Shown piece after piece: positions 9,541 through 12,818 of a stretch of DNA of 12,818 bases. The translations under genes and the position numbers were made by a program. Every line of letters begins with the position of its first letter. Position 1 is the stretch's first letter. The stretch spans positions 1-12,818 of the forward strand of contig PITI01000415.1 of the NCBI GenBank assembly GCA_004325065.1, written 5' to 3'. Under the pieces are notes generated by a model that searched no databases, was not told where the DNA came from, and worked only from the letters and a program-made list of their open reading frames with translations. The DNA is from Hamiltosporidium magnivora. Taxonomy: Eukaryota > Microsporidia > Dubosqiidae.

Positions 9541-10130
9541 GATACCTACATCCCAAAGCCTTTCGTATATCAGGTGTGTAGAACCTAATTAATAGGCGAG
9601 GCAGTTGCCCGGAGTTCGCTAATGTCTGTTGCATGATGTGTGATCGAAGCCCTCACACCCTGGACTCCCCTAAGACTATGCAGCATTCTCACTTACTCTA
9701 CCCTTTCTGAACCAAATAAACTTCTAGCTAAGATATATTTCAGAGATTTACATGGGGTTCACCTAGACGGTGAAATGTCATACAAACCGGTATAACCTGC
9801 TACTTAAATTTCCCGGCTTTTAATTGTTTTTATTTTTATATCATCCAAGCGCTAAGTCTTCTAAGCTGAGTGAGAAAGGTTAGCTTTCCATGATTTTAAA
9901 TGGAAATTACCTACATGTTAAGCTGCGATCTGCGATTTATTGCATAAAAAACTAAAAAATTTATTTGTAGAAAAATTTGCTCCATTTCTTAGACCTCTCC
10001 TCCTCATAACAACTACCATGGAGAAACAAAGATGTAGTGTGGTTTTATTCCCACCAAAAATCCAAACAATGATCTTTACACCGGTTTCACTTACTTATTG
10101 TCAAGCAGAAAGTTTTTTAAGTATTTAATC
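9541..10130 (+). repeat. Dispersed repeat, copy A (direct, diverged)
   Basis: This block matches 10741-11510 in the same orientation. Its left part aligns at an offset of 1200 bases with few gaps: ATTCTCACT at 9685 and 10885, GCTACTT at 9799 and 10999, CTAAGTCTTCTAA at 9852 and 11052. Its right part aligns at an offset of about 1386: TTTGTAGAAAAATTT at 9964 and 11350, CAAACAATGAT at 10063 and 11448. Similarity is patchy, so the duplication is old. The block is richer in G+C than its flanks and no reading frame is conserved between copies, so it is best seen as a noncoding repeat or remains of a mobile element. Confidence 0.7.
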
Positions 10131-10147
10131 CTACCTCATCAAAAAAA

Positions 10148-10699
10148 TTAAAGTTAAAGATAAATTTTATTATTATTTTGTAATATAAAGAAAAATTATT
10201 TGGTTCTTAACATTTTTTATTTTATTTATATCAAAAAACCCAAATTAAATAAAAAAAATTATTTGCAGAATATATTATCACCGAGATTGATGTAGCTGAG
10301 ATTTAGTACGAATCGATGTAAAAATTGGTTAAATTTACATGTAGAAATTATAAATAACTGCTTCAGGTGCTTATCTGTTAATTTAAATTTTAAATGTATT
10401 TTGTGCATTATATTTTAAAAAATATTTGTTCATGTAGTTAAGTAAAGCTGAGGCGAAAATAAACATTGAAAATAATTTATGAATGTGATTGAATTGTGTG
10501 ATTGGAAGACTTTTTGAAATTTCAGTAATCTAGTTGAATATATTTATATAAAAATATGGCTGAATACATATTTGTTTTTTTAGACGCTTTTATCAAACTT
10601 TGATTTAAATATGGTAATAATTTACATTTAATAAATATTTATCGGTATTTCAGTGTAAAATCAAATAAATTCTTGATCTGTGAAACTTTTTTCAGAAGT
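10148..10699. other. AT-rich stretch between repeat A and the hAT-like end
   Basis: No gene or RNA is visible. If the terminus at 10700-10735 is a transposon end, this stretch is where the element body would lie. I find no matching inverted terminus at its left side. Confidence 0.35.
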
Positions 10700-10735
10700 A
10701 ACGTGGCCCGCGAGCCAAATGGTTTGGCAACCCTT
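10700..10735 (-). mobile_element. hAT-like transposon terminus (remnant)
   Basis: Read on the minus strand this begins CAAGGGTTGCCAAACC and continues TTTGGCTCGCGGGCCACGTT. From general knowledge, this resembles the terminal inverted repeats of animal-type hAT DNA transposons, which start CAGNGGTT and carry a GGCCCGCG-type G+C-rich block. The orientation puts the outer end at 10735 and the element body to the left. No transposase frame and no second terminus are visible, and no 8-bp target duplication could be confirmed. It is likely a solo remnant; an identification from memory of consensus ends needs a repeat-library match. Confidence 0.4.
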
Positions 10736-10740
10736 GTTTT

Positions 10741-11510
10741 AGATACACAAATCTCATATCTTCCATATTAAGGTTTTAAGACTAATTAAATGAGCAATAC
10801 AGTCGTCCGAAGTTTGTCAGCCTTTGTTTCCTAAAGTGTTATCGTAGGTAAAAACTCACATTGGGCTCTCTCGAGTCTAGCAGGATTCTCACTGCGTTAC
10901 ACTTGCCAAACCGGGCAGACTTCAAATAAAGTTATATCTCAGCGACTTATATGAGGTTCATCATAAAGGTTACAATGACATACAAACACGTATTAATAGC
11001 TACTTGGTCTTCTTTAATTAAAGGCGTTTAATTTATTGGATCTCATCGATTCTAAGTCTTCTAAACCAAGTAAGTAAAACCAGGCTTGCTGCTTTTACAT
11101 GAAATTACCTACAAGTCTGTTGATATAGAAATTTCTAAAAAAATAATTCATTTAAATTAGATAAATTTCTACCTCATCATCAAAAAATATGCACCACTAA
11201 CAAAAAAAAGAAAACAAAACAAAAAAATAAAAGCCATAATTTAAATTCTTTATATTTTAATTATTTCCAAGCGACGATTCCTTATCCGGGATTCCGACAA
11301 AGTACAGTTGCAACTCGTAATTTTCCTACATAAAAAATTACAAGGTAAATTTGTAGAAAAATTTCACTATTTCATGGACTTACGCTTCAATATGCAAATC
11401 CCATGCAAAAAATGAAAACTTACTGCGATTTATTTCCGCTAAAAATACAAACAATGATTTAGCTGATCGAATCAACCTTTTCCTTCCCAAGCAAATGGGT
11501 TTTTATTTGG
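10741..11510 (+). repeat. Dispersed repeat, copy B (direct, diverged)
   Basis: This is the partner of the block at 9541-10130. Similarity starts abruptly at about 10741 (GATAC in both copies) and stops being visible to the left, where the hAT-like terminus ends at 10735. Between the left part (10741-11118) and right part (11326-11510), copy B has about 186 bases that copy A lacks, A-rich with a CTACCTCATCATCAAAAAA segment near 11169 that recalls the end of copy A (CTACCTCATCAAAAAAA at 10132). No reading frame is shared with copy A. Confidence 0.7.
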
Positions 11511-12607
11511 GTTTCTCCTTTACACTTGATATAATATAATAATATATTTGGTATAAATCAGTGCATTGTTTGTATAATTAAGATTATAAGCATACAATTG
11601 ATCTCACTAAAGATGCAATCTGTCTTTTAAAAAAATTAGAAAATTGCAGCTTTGAAATTGAGTATCTCAATTGCACGGTTTTAATTTTTCCAGACAATAA
11701 CAAGCATTAATTTATGAGATTTGGTTGAAAAATAGCTTTAATCTTATATATTTGCATGAAATTTAAAGTTTTATATAAATGCAAGCAAACTACATATCTT
11801 CTGTATTTAGTAGCTTTAAGGAGTAACATCTTTTTATTTTGCTTTAAAAAGCATTTATAAAAAAAGATTCGTGAGATATGGGAAAATATTAGTAAAACAT
11901 AATAAAAAAATGATTTATTTAATTATTAATGCAATCACATGCCGGAAAAACAGAAATATCTTAAAATTAAAAAGAATTTTATAAATAAACCGAATAAATC
12001 CCTTCGGAATTACATATAATTATACATGGTGTGATAATTTTGGTATCAAAAACCCAAAGCTAAAAATCACTTTAAAAAGTTAAATCAATAATCAAATTTA
12101 ATAAAAAAATATGACCTAAAAATTGTATCATTTAATTTAATTGTGCCTGTTAGATCCTCTCGCACTTTAAAAATCTTCATTGTGTTTAAAAAAAGTTTCA
12201 TATGTTCAATATACAAGGTGAGTATATTTTGCCAAATAAGTTTTTTGTTTAATTAACTGTTTTCCTAATTCTTTTTAAATAAATGACTATGAATTTTAAA
12301 AGTCGAAAACGGTGGATCATGGTGGCTGTGCAAAAAACAGTATAATTATCCTCTAAAAAAGCTCATGTATGTTTTGTTTTATCACAGTTTTCATTTTCTC
12401 ATTGAACTATTAAATTTGAATTAATTTTTAAAATTTTACATAAATCCAAGCAATTACTTTTGGGTCGATCATATCATGTTCTCTAACTCTATTTTATTAA
12501 ACCCGTTCTCATGCCATAATACAGTAGCATGAAAATATTTTTTGGCTTATTTTTTTTAAGCGCGAAATTGGCTTTTCTAGCGATATCATTTTATTTATAG
12601 GGTTTTT
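11511..12607. other. AT-rich spacer leading into the satellite
   Basis: Stop codons are dense on both strands and no gene, RNA or repeat is recognised. A small G+C-richer patch near 12303-12330 has no open frame or motif that I can name. Confidence 0.45.
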
Positions 12608-12818
12608 CGATCAATATAATAATCCTTGCAATCAATATAATAATTTTTCGATCAATATAATAATCCTTGCAATCAATATAATAATTTTTCGATCAATATA
12701 ATAATCCTTGCAATCAATATAATAATTTTTCGATCAATATAATAATCCTTGCAATCAATATAATAATTTTTCGATCAATATAATAATCCTTGCAATCAAT
12801 ATAATAATTTTTCGATCA
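12608..12818. repeat. 41-bp satellite made of two alternating half-units; runs off right edge
   Basis: The unit begins at 12608, 12649, 12690, 12731, 12772 and 12813, exactly 41 bases apart, giving five full copies and a partial one. Each unit holds two nearly identical 16-mers, CGATCAATATAATAAT and CAATCAATATAATAAT, joined alternately by CCTTG and by a four-T linker, so the monomers are 21 and 20 bases. The copies appear identical, so the array is young or homogenised. Every frame has stops (TAATAA), so it is noncoding. Its full length lies outside the window. Confidence 0.93.

Noticed and set aside
9940..10128. Plus-strand 62-codon frame in repeat copy A
   Set aside because: It has a non-ATG start and the equivalent frame in copy B (11326-11510) is interrupted, so it is not conserved coding.
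12608..12818. Possible CRISPR array
   Set aside because: There are no variable spacers; both half-units and both linkers are repeated without change, and the genome looks eukaryotic. It is a satellite.
1..12818. tRNA or rRNA genes
   Set aside because: No T-arm-like GTTCRA box was found with a matching A box and acceptor stem, and no stretch resembles rRNA. A covariance-model scan would be decisive.

Overview
This window is very AT-rich, eukaryotic-looking and gene-poor. It best fits a microsporidian with an expanded, decaying genome. The evidence is one intact compact intronless gene for a vesicle SNARE with a C-tract just before its ATG and AATAAA 18 bases past its stop, a broken gene for a secreted leucine-rich-repeat (LRR) protein whose stop codon overlaps AATAAA, many decayed reading frames, minisatellites and old dispersed repeats. 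LRR-rich, AT-rich, repeat-rich genomes are known in Hamiltosporidium-like microsporidia. The genus is my inference and not proven by the window.

Layout. 1-469 (minus strand): the 5' part of a frameshifted gene that runs off the left edge, in a patch clearly richer in G+C than the rest; it may belong to a mobile element. 470-1148: AT-rich spacer ending in a block of C-tracts. 1149-1475 (plus): the R-SNARE, the only convincing intact gene. 1691-1969: four copies of a 69-bp tandem repeat. 1970-3391: AT-rich spacer. 3392-5242 (plus): a zig-zag of open frames that looks like a heavily decayed protein gene of unknown identity. 5243-6117: spacer. 6118-8502 (plus): LRR pseudogene with stops and frameshifts but a well-preserved 3' part. 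8632-9275 (plus): a second decayed gene that begins with a signal-peptide-like sequence. 9325-9358: perfect 8-bp hairpin. 9541-10130 and 10741-11510: two diverged direct copies of a dispersed repeat; the second copy starts just beyond a sequence that looks like a hAT-type transposon end (10700-10735). 11511-12607: AT-rich spacer. 12608-12818: a 41-bp satellite made of two alternating half-units, running off the right edge.

The genes do not form an operon-like set. The R-SNARE is a housekeeping secretory-pathway gene. The two secreted-type pseudogenes next to each other, both on the plus strand and both broken at homopolymers, suggest a tandem cluster of host-interface genes being lost, with transposon and satellite DNA filling the space.
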